DNA from: an uncultured Methanobrevibacter sp.
GTDB taxonomy: Archaea; Methanobacteriota; Methanobacteria; Methanobacteriales; Methanobacteriaceae
Direction: 5' to 3'
Assembly: GCF_902769175.1 (NCBI RefSeq)
Contig: NZ_CACXNW010000028.1
Location: 1-64,000 of the forward strand
DNA length: 64,000 nucleotides
Shown here: positions 29,059 through 38,514 of the stretch, piece after piece
Layout of the letters: each line of letters opens with the position of its first letter
Numbering within the stretch: the stretch's first letter is position 1
The notes under the pieces: model-generated
What the model was told of the DNA's origin: nothing
The model's database searches: none
Seen by the model: the letters and a program-made list of their open reading frames with translations, nothing else
Program-made: the position numbers and the translations under genes

Positions 29059-31067
29059 ATGAGTAATGAGAAGTCTAAACTTAATTTAAATCATCATGAT
29101 GTTACTTTCTATAAAAATGTTCTTTTAATCGGAAGTCCTAATGTAGGAAAGAGTTTAACATTTAATAAATTAACTGGTTTAACTGCAATGGTTTCCAATT
29201 ATCCTGGAACCACTGTAGACATTGATGAAGGTAATTTTACATATGAAATAAGACTGTTCATATTACAGACCCACCAGGACTTTACGATTTGAATACAATC
29301 ACTGAAGAGGAAAGAGTAGCTAAATTATTGGTATTGGACAAGCGTTTCGATTTGATGGTTCATGTTGTAGATGCTAAAAACATTGAAAAGTCAATTGATC
29401 TTACATTGCAATTGATTGATGCAGGAAAGGAAGTCATTCTCGTTTTAAATATGATGGATGAGCTTGAAAAGATTGGAGCATCTGTTGATGCAAAGGTACT
29501 ATCTCATGAGCTGGGAATTCCAATCGTTTTAACTGCGGCTGCAGAAAATAGGGGATTGGATGAGTTAAAACACACTATTGTCAATTATGATTCAATTGAA
29601 GATGAGATATTGAATGAATCAACATCATTGCTTGATGTTGACTATGGTAGGTCTATTGAAATAGCTATTTCTGAAATCAAAGATAATATTCATGGAGAAT
29701 ATCCTGTTTCTAAAAGATACTTGGCTGTTTCATTGCTTGAAGGAGATGAAGATACAGAAGAATTGGTAAGGAAAACTGAAGACTTTAGCCAATTATCTGA
29801 AATCATCGATAGGCAAAGGGCTAAATTTGATGAGCCAGTCAAATATTTGACAAAGCTTAAGCTTGCTGATTATGCCAAATACATAAAATCTACTTTTACA
29901 ACAATAAATAGCGTAAATAATATTGATGAAGATAGCTTTGGCGAAAAATTAAGCAGAATTATGATTCATCCGATTTATGGATTTATTATTCTTGCTTTAG
30001 TACTATCCTTCGGTCTTTACCTTTTTGTAGGAGTGCTTGGAGCGGGAATTCTTGTAGACTTTTTACAGGATATTGTATTTGGAAAGTACATTAACCCAAT
30101 TGTTATAAGTTTGGTGGTTAATAACATTCCGTGGGTTCCTATTCAAGAGCTTATTGTAGGTCCATATGGTATTGTCACTCTTGGTATAACCTATGGTTTT
30201 GGTATTATATTGCCGATTGTATCCCTTTTCTTCATTGTATTTTCAATACTTGAAGACAGTGGTTATCTCCCTAGACTTGTATTATTGGTGGATAATGGAT
30301 TTAAGAGAATCGGTTTAAGCGGAAGAAGCGTTATTCCATTTGTTCTTGCTGTTGGATGTGGAAGTATGGCAACAATGGTTACAAGAACATTGGAAACCAG
30401 AAGGGAACGAAACATTGCTACAATGATTATGGCATTGACAATACCTTGCTCTGCACAGCTTGGAGTTATAATGGCACTATTGTCTGCCCATCCAAAGTCT
30501 GTCTTGATTTGGTTTGGAATGATTCTACTAAACTTTATAGTAGTTGGTATTCTTGCTAAAAAGTTTGTTCCAGGAGAACAACCAAGTTTCTTTATGGAAT
30601 TGCCTCCTTTAAGATGGCCTAAGTTTTCTCACATTGCAAATAAGACTTGGACACGTCTTGTAATGTATATTAAAGAGCTAATTCCTATATTTATAGCAAT
30701 CAGTGTTATTATATGGGCTCTTGATTTGGTAGGTATTTTTGAATTCATTATTGCTGCTGTTCGTCCTCTTGTAAATGCAATTGGTCTTCCTGATCAAACA
30801 AGCGCTTCATTTGTACTTGGATTTTTCAGAAGAGACTTTGGTGCTGCAGGATTAATGTCAATACATACTATGTTAACTGGTGTTCAATTGTTGGTTGCAT
30901 CTATAACCTTAACATTGTTCCTACCTTGTGTAGCTCAATTCATTATTATGATTAAGGAAAGAGGATTTAAATTGGCTTTATTCAATGCATTATTAAGTAT
31001 TGTCATAGCATTCACGACAGGATTCATTGTAAATTTAATTTTAACCAGTTTGAATGTAGTGTTATAG
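29059..31067 (+). CDS. feoB: Ferrous iron transporter FeoB, one homopolymer frameshift
   Basis: FeoB is a GTPase-gated inner-membrane Fe2+ importer. The G1 motif is GSPNVGKS, the G2/switch region is NYPGTTVD, and G3 is DPPG in the second frame (TVHITDPPGLYDLNTITEEE). The G4-like motif is LNMMDELEK. Then come the two 'Gate' membrane cores (VLAVGCGSMATMVTRTLETR, LTIPCSAQLGVIMALL) and about 10 hydrophobic segments. The frame breaks at about 29245-29248, where GAAATAAG should read GAAAATAAG (YENKTVH). Restoring one A gives about 669 residues. The GTG-like G-domain is otherwise complete. It stands under an iron box and is followed by a zinc-ribbon protein and a DtxR-FeoA regulator. Confidence 0.93.
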
Positions 31068-31082
31068 ATGGTTCGGATTTAA

Positions 31083-31169
31083 CTGTTAAGCATGTAAAAT
31101 ATAAAACTTTAGCTATTGATTGGTATTTGATCTGTTAAGCATGTAAAATATAAAACTTTAGCTATTGAT
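31083..31169. repeat. Direct repeat of 38 bp between feoB and the zinc-ribbon gene
   Basis: CTGTTAAGCATGTAAAATAT, AAAACTTTAGCTATTGAT occurs at 31083-31120 and again at 31132-31169. Further short repeats of AAATGGTTTATGTTT occur at about 31415-31500 before the next gene. Confidence 0.85.
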
Positions 31170-31185
31170 AGTTTTGAGGGATAAT

Positions 31186-31398
31186 ATGGATGAACAAATA
31201 ATTGGGAATCAAATAATCAAATGTGAATTCTGTGGATTCACCTTTCAAAGATGTGATGGGATTAACTGTGGTTCCTGCCCTATCAATTGCAAAACAGTTA
31301 AATGCCCTAACTGTGGCTATGAGATTTTGCCAGAGTATAAATCTTATAAATTCATGGAAGATGGCGTAAGGAAGATAAAAAATATGATTTTCAAATGA
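31186..31398 (+). CDS. Small cysteine-rich zinc-ribbon protein linked to FeoB
   Basis: A 70-residue protein with three cysteine pairs: CEFCGFTFQRCDG, CGSCPINCKTVKCPNCGY. This looks like a double metal-binding ribbon. ATG 31186 (MDEQIIGNQIIKCEFC) is preceded by GAGGGATAAT. A TTG seven codons upstream lacks a site. Genes for small cysteine-rich proteins commonly follow feoB and may sense or hand over iron. Metal identity cannot be told from sequence. Confidence 0.75.
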   Translation: MDEQIIGNQIIKCEFCGFTFQRCDGINCGSCPINCKTVKCPNCGYEILPEYKSYKFMEDGVRKIKNMIFK

Positions 31399-31535
31399 TT
31401 TTTGATTAAATAATTAAATGGTTTATGTTTTAAAGGATTTTTAAATGGTTTATGTTTAAATGATTAAATGGTTTATGTTTAAATGATTTTCAAATGATTT
31501 ATGATTTACTAATTTTTTAGGAGTGGAGTTTAAAA

Positions 31536-32156
31536 ATGGATAAAAGCGAAATAGAGCATTATTTGCGTGACATTTGGGTTCGAGAGTTTGAAGATGAAGA
31601 GAAATTGCTTGCTGATGAATTCAATGCTGAAGATATTGAAAGGCTTTCCAAAAAGGAATATGTCAAAATAGAGGATGGCTTTGTTAACTTAACTGAAACT
31701 GGAGAATATATTGGAAGGTCTTTAGTTAGAAAACACAGAATTGCTGAAAAGGTAGTTGCAGACTTGTTTTTAGCTGATATGAATGAAATGGAAGAGTTAG
31801 CAGATCAAATTGAGCATGTCATGAGTCAAGAGGTGGAGGATAATATTTGCAGAATCTTAGGAAACCCTGAAAACTGTCCTCACAACAATCCTATTCCTCA
31901 TGGGGAACATAATGGCGGATTAACTAATGACTATTCTGTGCCATTGGTGTCATGTCATAGCGGTGAATCCGGAGAAGTTTCTCATATTAAAACAGAAGAT
32001 GCTCGTAAATTAAGAAAAATCATGAATTTAGGCCTTATTCCAGGTTCTAGAATTTGCCTAATCCAAAAGTTCCCTAATTTTGTATTCCAATTGGGAAACA
32101 CTCAATTGGCAGTGGATAAGGAATTGGCTAACGAAATATTTATTAAATTAGACTAA
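31536..32156 (+). CDS. DtxR-family metal-dependent regulator with C-terminal FeoA-like domain
   Basis: A 206-residue regulator. The N-terminal winged helix (MDKSEIEHYLRDIWVREFED to GFVNLTETGEYIG) is followed by the DtxR metal/dimer domain (RKHRIAEKVVADLFLADMNE, EELADQIEHVMSQEVEDNIC, GNPENCPHNNPIP; the CPHGNPIP motif is diagnostic). The last 70 residues are an SH3-like FeoA domain (RKLRKIMNLGLIPGSRICLI). The usual first HTH helices look short and diverged. With the iron box at 28924 it probably closes an Fe2+-dependent feedback loop on feoB. The ATG follows AGGAGTGGAG. Confidence 0.88.
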   Translation: MDKSEIEHYLRDIWVREFEDEEKLLADEFNAEDIERLSKKEYVKIEDGFVNLTETGEYIGRSLVRKHRIAEKVVADLFLADMNEMEELADQIEHVMSQEVEDNICRILGNPENCPHNNPIPHGEHNGGLTNDYSVPLVSCHSGESGEVSHIKTEDARKLRKIMNLGLIPGSRICLIQKFPNFVFQLGNTQLAVDKELANEIFIKLD

Positions 32157-32272
32157 TAATTTATAATTAACAATCAGATTTGTTCAGTTTGATTAAATTG
32201 GACAATGGTCTAAATTTAAGCAATGAGATTTTATGAATTAGCTTTTATTTATTTTCTATTTAGGTGAAAGAA

Positions 32273-32968
32273 ATGTTGGAAATCATTCCTGTTTTAGATT
32301 TAATGAACTCTGTTGCTGTATCTGGTAAAAGCGGCAATAGGCAAACATACACTCCTCTTCAAACCATTTATGCATCTTCATCAGATCCTGTTGAAATAGC
32401 CACTTCTCTAAAAAGAGTTGATGCAAAGGAAATGTATATAGCAGATTTGGATTTGATTGAAAGAAATGGAAATCATAACATTTACAAAATCAAGGAAGTC
32501 AATACCATTTTGCCTGTTATTGTAGATGTAGGTGTAGATAACTTGGAAACATTTGAATTCATGCTTGATTTTGCTTATAAGATTATTGTAGCTACTGAAA
32601 CTCTTGAATCTGTAGAAGAGCTTGAAAAGATATTTGATAAGTATCCTAAGGAAAGAATCATTGTCAGCATAGATGTAAAGAACAATGAATTATACACTAA
32701 ACATATGGATTTGGACTTGGAAGGATTTAAGGAAGTCTTAAGAAGAATAGATCCAAATGAAATCATATTGCTTGACATTTCATCAGTAGGTACAGAAGCA
32801 GGATTCAATAAGGAACTCCTTGAAAGATTCGATGAATTTAAGGATAAGATAATCTTAGGTGGAGGAATTACAAAAGATGAAATTCCTTTAATCAATGAAA
32901 TTGGAATCAAGAAGGCTTTAGTTGGAACTGCTTTGCATAAGGGAGAAATAAGCATTAATAATTTTTAA
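32273..32968 (+). CDS. HisA/HisF-like TIM-barrel protein (COG1411 type)
   Basis: A protein of about 231 residues starting MLEIIPVLDLMNSVAVSGKS, the first strand of HisA-like barrels (IPVLDL). It continues with MYIADLDLIERNGNH (the D-L-D-x-I motif of HisA), PVIVDVGVDN and the phosphate-binding end KIILGGGITKDEI plus ALVGTALHKG. These methanogen proteins are related to ProFAR isomerase but are not the histidine enzyme, and their reaction is unknown to me. ATG 32273 is preceded by AGGTGA. The GTG at 32264 lies inside that site. Confidence 0.82.
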   Translation: MLEIIPVLDLMNSVAVSGKSGNRQTYTPLQTIYASSSDPVEIATSLKRVDAKEMYIADLDLIERNGNHNIYKIKEVNTILPVIVDVGVDNLETFEFMLDFAYKIIVATETLESVEELEKIFDKYPKERIIVSIDVKNNELYTKHMDLDLEGFKEVLRRIDPNEIILLDISSVGTEAGFNKELLERFDEFKDKIILGGGITKDEIPLINEIGIKKALVGTALHKGEISINNF

Positions 32969-33080
32969 TCTTAAAATTTTTTCTATCAAATTTCCTTATT
33001 TTTCCTTAAATTTAAATATTAAGTTATATAAAATATTATATGTATAAAGAATTTGATTGAATTTTTATTAAGTGATATTA

Positions 33081-33260
33081 ATGGCAAATGGATTTATTAT
33101 TATATTTTCACATATTTTACCTTTAATCTTAGGATTTTTCAGTATTTTATTAATGATTAATGGAATAATGGATGAACAAAAACCTGTTACAGTAATAGGT
33201 GTCATATTATTCCTAGTTGCATCTTTAAGTCCATTTTTCGTATTACCTTTATTCTTATAA
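33081..33260 (+). CDS. Small membrane protein, two helices
   Basis: A 59-residue hydrophobic protein (MANGFIIIFSHILPLILGFF, then MDEQKPVTVIGVILFLVASL). Two predicted membrane helices of about 20 residues are separated by a charged turn with KPVT. The ATG follows AAGTGATATTA. No family recognised. A T-rich stretch follows the stop. Confidence 0.6.
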   Translation: MANGFIIIFSHILPLILGFFSILLMINGIMDEQKPVTVIGVILFLVASLSPFFVLPLFL

Positions 33261-33472
33261 TTATTTTGCTTTTTTTATTTTCTTTTTTTATTTCTGTATT
33301 TTACATATTTTTCCTATTTTTTTATATATACATTATTAAATTGAAATATCATATAAACATTATTATAATAATGAAGTAAAGCATTTTTAAAAAAATAAGT
33401 TAAAAAAATAATTAATAATCAGACATTTAAAAAAAATAGAAATTAAAAAAAAAAGAAATTAAAGATTATAAA

Positions 33473-35856
33473 TTATTTTGTCTTTATAATCTTTAAACCT
33501 ACTTCTTTGCAGCTAGCAGGCAATTGTTCCATAGTATTTAAGTTAGGATTTTGATAGTCTATATCTAATTCATCCCATGGAACTACCTTAGGGTTTTCTT
33601 TGTCTTTTTTCTCTTCACCATAAACATAACCTTCACTAAGTTTTCTTAAATACCAAGCGTTATGTTCTCTTTTAGCTAAATATTCTTTTTCTTTATCATC
33701 AAAATAGCTTATGCCCTCTCTTTTATCTTCAATATCAACCACTTCATATTTAAGTTCTTTCAAAAATTTAAGAATTAAGTGAGTTTGCTTATAATTGTTA
33801 TGCTGAATCTCAAAATCCAATTCATTAAATTCTGGAACTATCAGCTCACCAGATACTGACTTCTTATAATTGTCATTAATCTTAACTGTCAGTTGCTTAA
33901 TGGTATTGTCGACAATCTTTAATGGATTATTTTTTATCTTGCTTAAAATTAGACTCATGTCTTCAAAAAGGCCTTTTGTCTTTATTTTGAGAATCTGAAT
34001 TCAATTCCTCATATGGAATTAGATTTGCATGAACATAGAAATTATTCTCCTCATCTTCAATCTTATTGTTTGTGCTGTCTGTACAACCTTCCTCATTTGT
34101 AGCCATTAATGCATCAAATTCGTCTTGACTTATTAATTTAGCCTCTAAAGCTTCATATGGAGATAACCATCCAGTATTTATCTTTTCATCCATCCAATCG
34201 TCATGTTCAATCTTTGCCAGATGCTCAATTTCCTCTATAGTCAATATGTGTTCATCTCTAGGATCATCCATTGGAACTATTTCACAACCGATTATATTCA
34301 ATTTTCTCGGGTATTGCTTTATTTGTCTGACACTAGATAGTTTTTTCTTGGCATTCAATTTTTTATAAGGGGTAACCTTATTATTCTTTTTCTTTTCGAT
34401 TTCATTATATCTTTTATGGCTTGCACGAGCAATCTCCTCTATATTTCTCAGTAGGATTGTAGGAGTTTCCGCTTCAGCTAATGAAATATCTTCCATTGGG
34501 CTATCTTGGTCTAAGTTTATATTAATCTTCACTCTCAAGCCCTCTGAAAAAATAGATTTGATATCTAAAAGCTTATTGATTAAATCTTCCTTTTCTTCAG
34601 AAAAATTAAGTCCTAATGCACTATTTTTAAGAATGTAACGAATAGTGATCTCGTCATGATCTATTTCTACATTTAATGTCATTTACATGGTTTTTGGCTT
34701 TGTCCTTAATTCCAATTGGCTTACGATTCCATTCCTGAAGCTCATCACATAAAATCAATAGGAATGCCAATGGATTTTGATTAGGCTTCATTTGGCCAAA
34801 TTTAAATTCCTTGTTTTGCATAGTTCCCCTATAATAGTTATGTAATAAGATGGAAGTTGCACTGTTTGCAATAGGATAGAAGAAATAAGCGTACTTTTCA
34901 GGGCTTAAATCGTGATAACATTTTTGCATTAATGCAGCATAGGAATTCAAAACAAAAATAGATGAGAAATATCCATGGTCAATGAAATTGTTTTGAGCCA
35001 TATAATCTACAAAATCATCCAAATGGATGATTAATTTCTTCAGATGTCCGCTTAAGGCATCAAAGTTATTTATTGCCTTTCCATTCTTTACATAGAAATC
35101 TGTAAATATTTGATGTGCCATAATGTCAGTTGGCTTATATAAGTCTATGAAATTGGTTTCAGGATAATCTTCTCTATAAACTACCGGAAACCTTGGATCA
35201 AGCCTTATGATATAATTCAATTCATTGAAGTTTTTAAAGTTTACAGAAGTATTGATTTTATACTTGTCAGATATGGATTGGCTTCCGTCATTTACAAATT
35301 TAGATAATTGTTTTCCGATTATCTCAACAGGATATCCGATGTCATGGAAAAGAGAGGCTATTCCCCAACGATATAAAAACTCCTCATTTGAAAACTTCCC
35401 ATCTTTGGTTTTATAATATTTTTCATAAGGGCTTTTTATGATGTACCTTTGGAACACATCCCTATATTGTTTATTGCTTGAATAAATGGCTAAACCTAAT
35501 ATGAATACATTTACAGAATGAATAAAATGGTCTCTTTGCTTTTCAATCAAATCTCCAGTATTGTCTTCATAATCTTTCATTAAATTTATTAATTGCAATA
35601 ATGCATTTGATTCACTTACATGCGTGCTTTTAGTCTTTTTTTCTTCAGATTTGTCTTCATCAGTGATTTGGTAAATCATGAAGAAGTTTTCATAAATTTC
35701 ATATGCAGTGTATGTGCTTTCAAATTCCAAAAAGCTTTCAATGCTTGCATGTAAAAGGTCTTTATACATATGTCCATTTTTATAATCGTCATAGAGTTCC
35801 ACTTCATTGAAGAAATTTTTTATGTATTTTATTAAATTATTGTCTCCTTTAGCCAT
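33473..35856 (-). pseudogene. HD-domain protein with two C-terminal RyR domains, two frameshifts
   Basis: Merged length is about 794 residues. Residues 100-400 form a large helical HD-like domain: H110/H113 in RDHFIHSVNVFILGLA, the HD pair at 171-172 in LFHDIGYP, and the family end FLLILCDELQEWNRKPIG. A frameshift at about 34665-34690 joins it to a beta-rich linker (TLNVEIDHDEITIRYIL). RyR domain 1 (EEIEHLAKIEHDDWMDEKIN, ending PYEELNSDSQNKDKRPF) and, after a T-run frameshift at 33960-33965, RyR domain 2 (YLAKREHNAWYLRKLSEGYV, then KVVPWDELD) follow. HD domains often hydrolyse nucleotide messengers, and prokaryotic RyR domains are thought to bind small ligands. It probably senses a nucleotide signal, by inference only. 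The start MAKGDNNLIKYIKNFF is my choice because nothing upstream stays open. Confidence 0.75.
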
Positions 35857-36100
35857 TTAATCACCATGAAAAAATTTGGATGTTTTTTTTTAAAATATTT
35901 AATTATTTTAAGTGTATTATGTCTATTTTTCATTATAATCCTTTAAATATTTTTATAAAAAGGATTTTAAATTTAAAAATCTGCAATTTGTTTAAAAAAA
36001 TAGATATAAAAAGTTGGATTTCTCATATTTAAAAACTAAAAAAGAAAAAGAAAAAAAGTTTAAAGTGATTTATTCTTTTGGATAATAATATGCAATTTCA

Positions 36101-36186
36101 ATCCGAATACCTTATGCAATCAAGCAAATGATTCATATGTCAATTTAATCCGAATACCTTATGCAATCAAGCAAATGATTCATATG
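36101..36186. repeat. Direct repeat duplicating the 3' end of the phosphatase gene
   Basis: A 39-bp sequence beginning ATCCGAATACCTTATGCAAT occurs at 36101-36139 and 36148-36186. The second copy encodes the last residues of the phosphatase (HLLDCIRYSD). The first lies beyond its stop codon. Confidence 0.85.
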
Positions 36187-36939
36187 CAAAATGTCTTTAG
36201 ATAAATCAATGTCTAAGTAAACCTTATTGTCAGTGTCAAAGCTTGAAGATATAATCAATTGGTTTCCTAATTTTTCATATCCATTTACTGGACTATGGCC
36301 TACAACCATGCATTTGGAACCAACAACATTGAGAAAACTGAATACGTCTCTTTCTGCATATTTTCCCTTGGTGAAAGATGCATTCTGACTTCTGTAAATG
36401 TTTCTGATTGGTCGATTCCATAAAAAGTCATTTAAGATTGGGTTGTTGTAGTCTCCATCAAATATGTCATTGAAATCATCACTTGTCTTTACTTTTTTGG
36501 AAGGTCCTGCATGAGATATGAAAAGGCCATTAGCAGTCTTTGCAAAGAATGGAAGTCTTTTGAAGAATTTTATGTATTCTGTTATAGTCGGTTCATGAAT
36601 CCTTTTTTTATATGAAATCAAATGTTCAAAATCTTCCCTTTGATTGTCTCCTCCTTTAAAAATATCAGTATGTGTTATGTGGGCCCATTCATGATTTCCA
36701 AGCAAAACATGAAAATTAGGATATGATTTAGACTTTTCAATGACATCATCCAATATTTCTATTGATCTGTCATTAAAGTATGGAGAATGAATCAAATCAC
36801 CTAAAAACAATATATGAAAATCCTGGTCTTTACTATCCCAAAGATTGATGTAAGCTTCATAGTCGTCATAATTGCCATGCAAATCACTGACAATAATCAA
36901 GTTTCCAAATTTTGGAAATTCAATTATCTTATCATTCAT
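36145..36939 (-). CDS. Calcineurin-like metallophosphatase, PPP type
   Basis: A 264-residue cytoplasmic phosphoesterase. Metal-binding motifs occur in the order of PPP enzymes: IIVSDLHGNYDDY (DxH), LFLGDLIHS (GDxx), VLLGNHEWAH (GNHE), LFISHAGPS and CMVVGHSPVNG (GHTP-like). The GDLIH sequence has His where GDxVDRG enzymes have Asp/Arg, so specificity may differ from classical protein phosphatases. The start ATG follows GAGGTGGTTGA. In this neighbourhood it could reverse the Ser/Thr kinase encoded 24 kb away, or hydrolyse a nucleotide such as Ap4A. Nothing in the sequence decides between these. Confidence 0.85.
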   Translation of the reverse strand: MNDKIIEFPKFGNLIIVSDLHGNYDDYEAYINLWDSKDQDFHILFLGDLIHSPYFNDRSIEILDDVIEKSKSYPNFHVLLGNHEWAHITHTDIFKGGDNQREDFEHLISYKKRIHEPTITEYIKFFKRLPFFAKTANGLFISHAGPSKKVKTSDDFNDIFDGDYNNPILNDFLWNRPIRNIYRSQNASFTKGKYAERDVFSFLNVVGSKCMVVGHSPVNGYEKLGNQLIISSSFDTDNKVYLDIDLSKDILHMNHLLDCIRYSD

Positions 36940-37213
36940 TCAACCACCTCTTCAAATATTCCTGATCTTGAAATTTAAATTTTGTGATATTGCATAAAAA
37001 AATCTAAAATTTTGATTGAATTTTAACTATAAAATAATTAAAAGTTTAACATATTAAATGGATAGTTTACAAAATAACTATTAATTTAATTAAAGCAATA
37101 TCTAATTTAAATCAACCACATTTTAAATTTTAGATTTTGATATTTGCAAATCTACATACAGCAATATAAATCTTATATTTTTGCAAAAAAAAAATAAAAA
37201 AATAAAAAAAATT

Positions 37214-38041
37214 TTACTTATTTAACCTATCTTTAATGATTTCACGAATTTCCTTATTTTCAGCAAACAAATTCAAATCTTCAAGCTTATTTTTGCTTAA
37301 TAGGTCATTGTTCCTAATCATTAAAAGAGGTCTATACCATTTTTCACATTCAAAAGCCAAATCGAAAATAAGTTCCTTATCTTCTATTCTTTCCAATGCA
37401 GCTATTCTAACATCCTTATCAAAAAGCTTTAATTCCAAACTTTTTTTATCATAAAAAATATCAACTGCAGCAGTGAAATAGTAGTAATTGAAATCATTTC
37501 TAATTATGTCCATCAATATTGATTTGTCCTTAATGTAATCCAAAGCAAATAATGAAAGCTTCTTATTCTTGCTGTAAAGAACAATCGCTGCTATAACATC
37601 CTCGTCATCAATATGTTCAATTGCACTTTTTTGAACTTCTTCGCTTGGATGTTCCAATACCCTTTTTGCAAATGGAGAATAATCCTTTCTATATTGGACA
37701 GGAATTTCCAAATCCTCTAATTCTTCTTTTGGCAAAATTCCTTTTTCAAAATCAAATTTAGAAAGGTCCATATGTTTTCTAGGATGGAGGGTCCTGTCAA
37801 TGCGGTAGTTGATTTCCCCATCTTCAATAGGTTCGAAAATCCAAGTGGAATTTTCCAAAGCAATGTTTTCCACAAGGGTTCCAGTTAAGTTACCGCTTTT
37901 ATCCTTTGGAACATTTATACGAATTCTGTTTCCAACAACTTCTGCTGATACAGTAATTCCATTTAAAGAAGTTTTAACATTTACTGTAAGTCTTTTAAAT
38001 GGATCAAGGTACTTTTCTTTATTGTCTTCTTTAAATCCCAT
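37214..38041 (-). CDS. HEAT-like repeat protein 1
   Basis: A 275-residue protein. The N-terminal 100 residues are a beta-rich domain (RLTVNVKTSLNGITVSAEVV). From about residue 125 there are helical repeats of about 25-30 residues with the pattern L.hpSeeVqksAi.hI.dediiaai (ERIEDKELIFDLAFECEKWY and similar). These repeats match those of the two larger HEAT proteins in this window and resemble leucine-rich-variant or PBS-lyase HEAT repeats. No catalytic motif is visible, so a scaffold or recognition role is likely. The ATG follows AGGAGGAATCCAA. Confidence 0.65.
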   Translation of the reverse strand: MGFKEDNKEKYLDPFKRLTVNVKTSLNGITVSAEVVGNRIRINVPKDKSGNLTGTLVENIALENSTWIFEPIEDGEINYRIDRTLHPRKHMDLSKFDFEKGILPKEELEDLEIPVQYRKDYSPFAKRVLEHPSEEVQKSAIEHIDDEDVIAAIVLYSKNKKLSLFALDYIKDKSILMDIIRNDFNYYYFTAAVDIFYDKKSLELKLFDKDVRIAALERIEDKELIFDLAFECEKWYRPLLMIRNNDLLSKNKLEDLNLFAENKEIREIIKDRLNK

Positions 38042-38514
38042 TTGGATTCCTCCTATTGTTTATTTTAAATATTAAAACAGCCTAGAAGATAAAAATTAAA
38101 GTTTTCACATTTTCTTGGCTAATAAAAGATATGTCTTAAAACTTATTTAACTTGTATAAAGTAAATGCTTTATTCGAGTTATTATATTCAAAAACTATAT
38201 TATTAATAGGGTTCTGTTTTGAAAATTATATAAATTTTTATACAATATCCCCTATTTAAAAAAATTTATATGGGATGAATGCAATATTTTTAAAAACGAA
38301 TGAATTGATAATAATTAAAAATTTATAATGTTTTCAGATGGAATAACTGAAAGATTTAAAGTTTTTAATGTTTTTTAGATGAAAGAACTAAAAAATTTAA
38401 AGGTTTTTATTCTTTTTTTAGATGGAATCACTAAGATTTGAAGTTTATATTTTTTTCATATGAAAGAACTAAAAAATTTAAAATAAGCAAAAAACCTCTA
38501 AAGGAGATGATAAA
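38042..38514. repeat. AT-rich divergent region with imperfect repeats before glmS
   Basis: From about 38330 to 38490 a unit of about 60 bp (GATGAAAGAACTAAAAAATT, TAAAGTTTTTAAT) occurs in three to four diverged copies ending at the glmS ribosome binding site. The first part is the promoter region shared with the divergent HEAT gene. No gene is seen. Confidence 0.6.

Noticed and set aside
38300-38514. glmS ribozyme upstream of glmS
   Set aside because: That element is bacterial, and the leader here is a simple AT-rich repeat without the ribozyme core.
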